From the NCBI RefSeq assembly GCF_023370775.1, contig NZ_JAMCCQ010000001.1, positions 744,001-808,000 of the forward strand: a stretch of 64,000 nt of DNA. The letters are read 5' to 3'. The number at the start of each line of letters is the position of its first letter. The stretch's first letter is position 1. Below the pieces are notes generated by a model. The model was given only the letters and a program-made list of their open reading frames with translations, did not search any database and was not told where the DNA came from. Made by a program: the position numbers and the translations under genes. Source of the DNA: Marivita sp. GX14005. Its GTDB lineage: Bacteria > Pseudomonadota > Alphaproteobacteria > Rhodobacterales > Rhodobacteraceae. Shown one piece after another: positions 63,976 to 64,000 of this stretch.

Positions 63976-64000
63976 GCTTCAGTCACGCGGCGCGGCGGCA

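Overview
The window reads as a single chromosomal segment of an alphaproteobacterium of the order Rhodobacterales (roseobacter-type Rhodobacteraceae). The evidence is the high G+C codon use, the nusA-ylxR-infB order, the ptsN/hpf/lptB-lptA-lptC/rnd block, an MoxR-DUF58-DUF4159 cluster, a secA neighbourhood typical of that order, and near-consensus CtrA and alphaproteobacterial heat-shock promoter motifs. Coding density is very high and many genes are chained by ATGA or TGATG overlaps. I see no tRNA, rRNA, CRISPR array, insertion sequence or prophage. The assignment rests on family recognition and was not tested by a database search.

Layout. 1-3.5 kb: end of nusA, ylxR and infB, closed by a strong bidirectional terminator facing an unannotated-size 44-residue gene. 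3.7-6.2 kb (minus): peptidyl-prolyl isomerase, argJ, mutT. 6.4-11.8 kb (plus): secA, an exported protein of unknown function, and a substrate-binding/OmpA fusion. 11.8-15.7 kb (minus): radC and dnaK-dnaJ, the latter with a heat-shock-like promoter. 15.9-26.9 kb: AlkB repair dioxygenase, then a surface-glycan cluster (ABC-2 permease, CysQ, glycosyltransferases, galU, galE, a GT14-like enzyme and a tandem sulfotransferase). 26.9-30.6 kb (minus): ptsN, hpf, lptB/A/C, RNase D. About 0.9 kb of AT-richer non-coding DNA precedes an ExoY-type sugar transferase at 31.5 kb. 32.2-43 kb: flavin reductase, OmpA lipoprotein, Ada-like protein, nth, PfkB kinase, CsbD, YihY, endonuclease/phosphatase-fold membrane protein, DUF421, DUF998, polA. 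43-47.7 kb: small proteins, an orphan ABC ATPase, HIT protein, and a second GT14-like/sulfotransferase pair, divergently arranged. 47.7-55.1 kb: DUF1285 protein and the MoxR cluster. 55.1-57.7 kb: a secreted RTX/DUF4214 protein with a perfect CtrA-type box and a cluster of dyads upstream, then DsbA-like thioredoxin. 57.7-64 kb: dciA, mutY, an alkane-hydroxylase-like membrane oxygenase, peroxiredoxin, ferredoxin-reductase-like flavoprotein, rsmD and a Tat-exported metallo-beta-lactamase-fold protein.

How the genes fit together. The most distinctive theme is two separate loci that each pair a GT14-like transferase with a sulfotransferase; CysQ, which removes the PAP by-product of sulfotransfer, and GalU/GalE lie in the first. 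I infer a sulfated surface glycan pathway; the ABC-2 permease and ExoY-type initiator could belong to it. A second theme is DNA repair, spread over mutT, radC, alkB, an Ada-like protein, nth, polA and mutY. A third is envelope biogenesis (SecA, parvulin, LptABC, DsbA, MoxR cluster).
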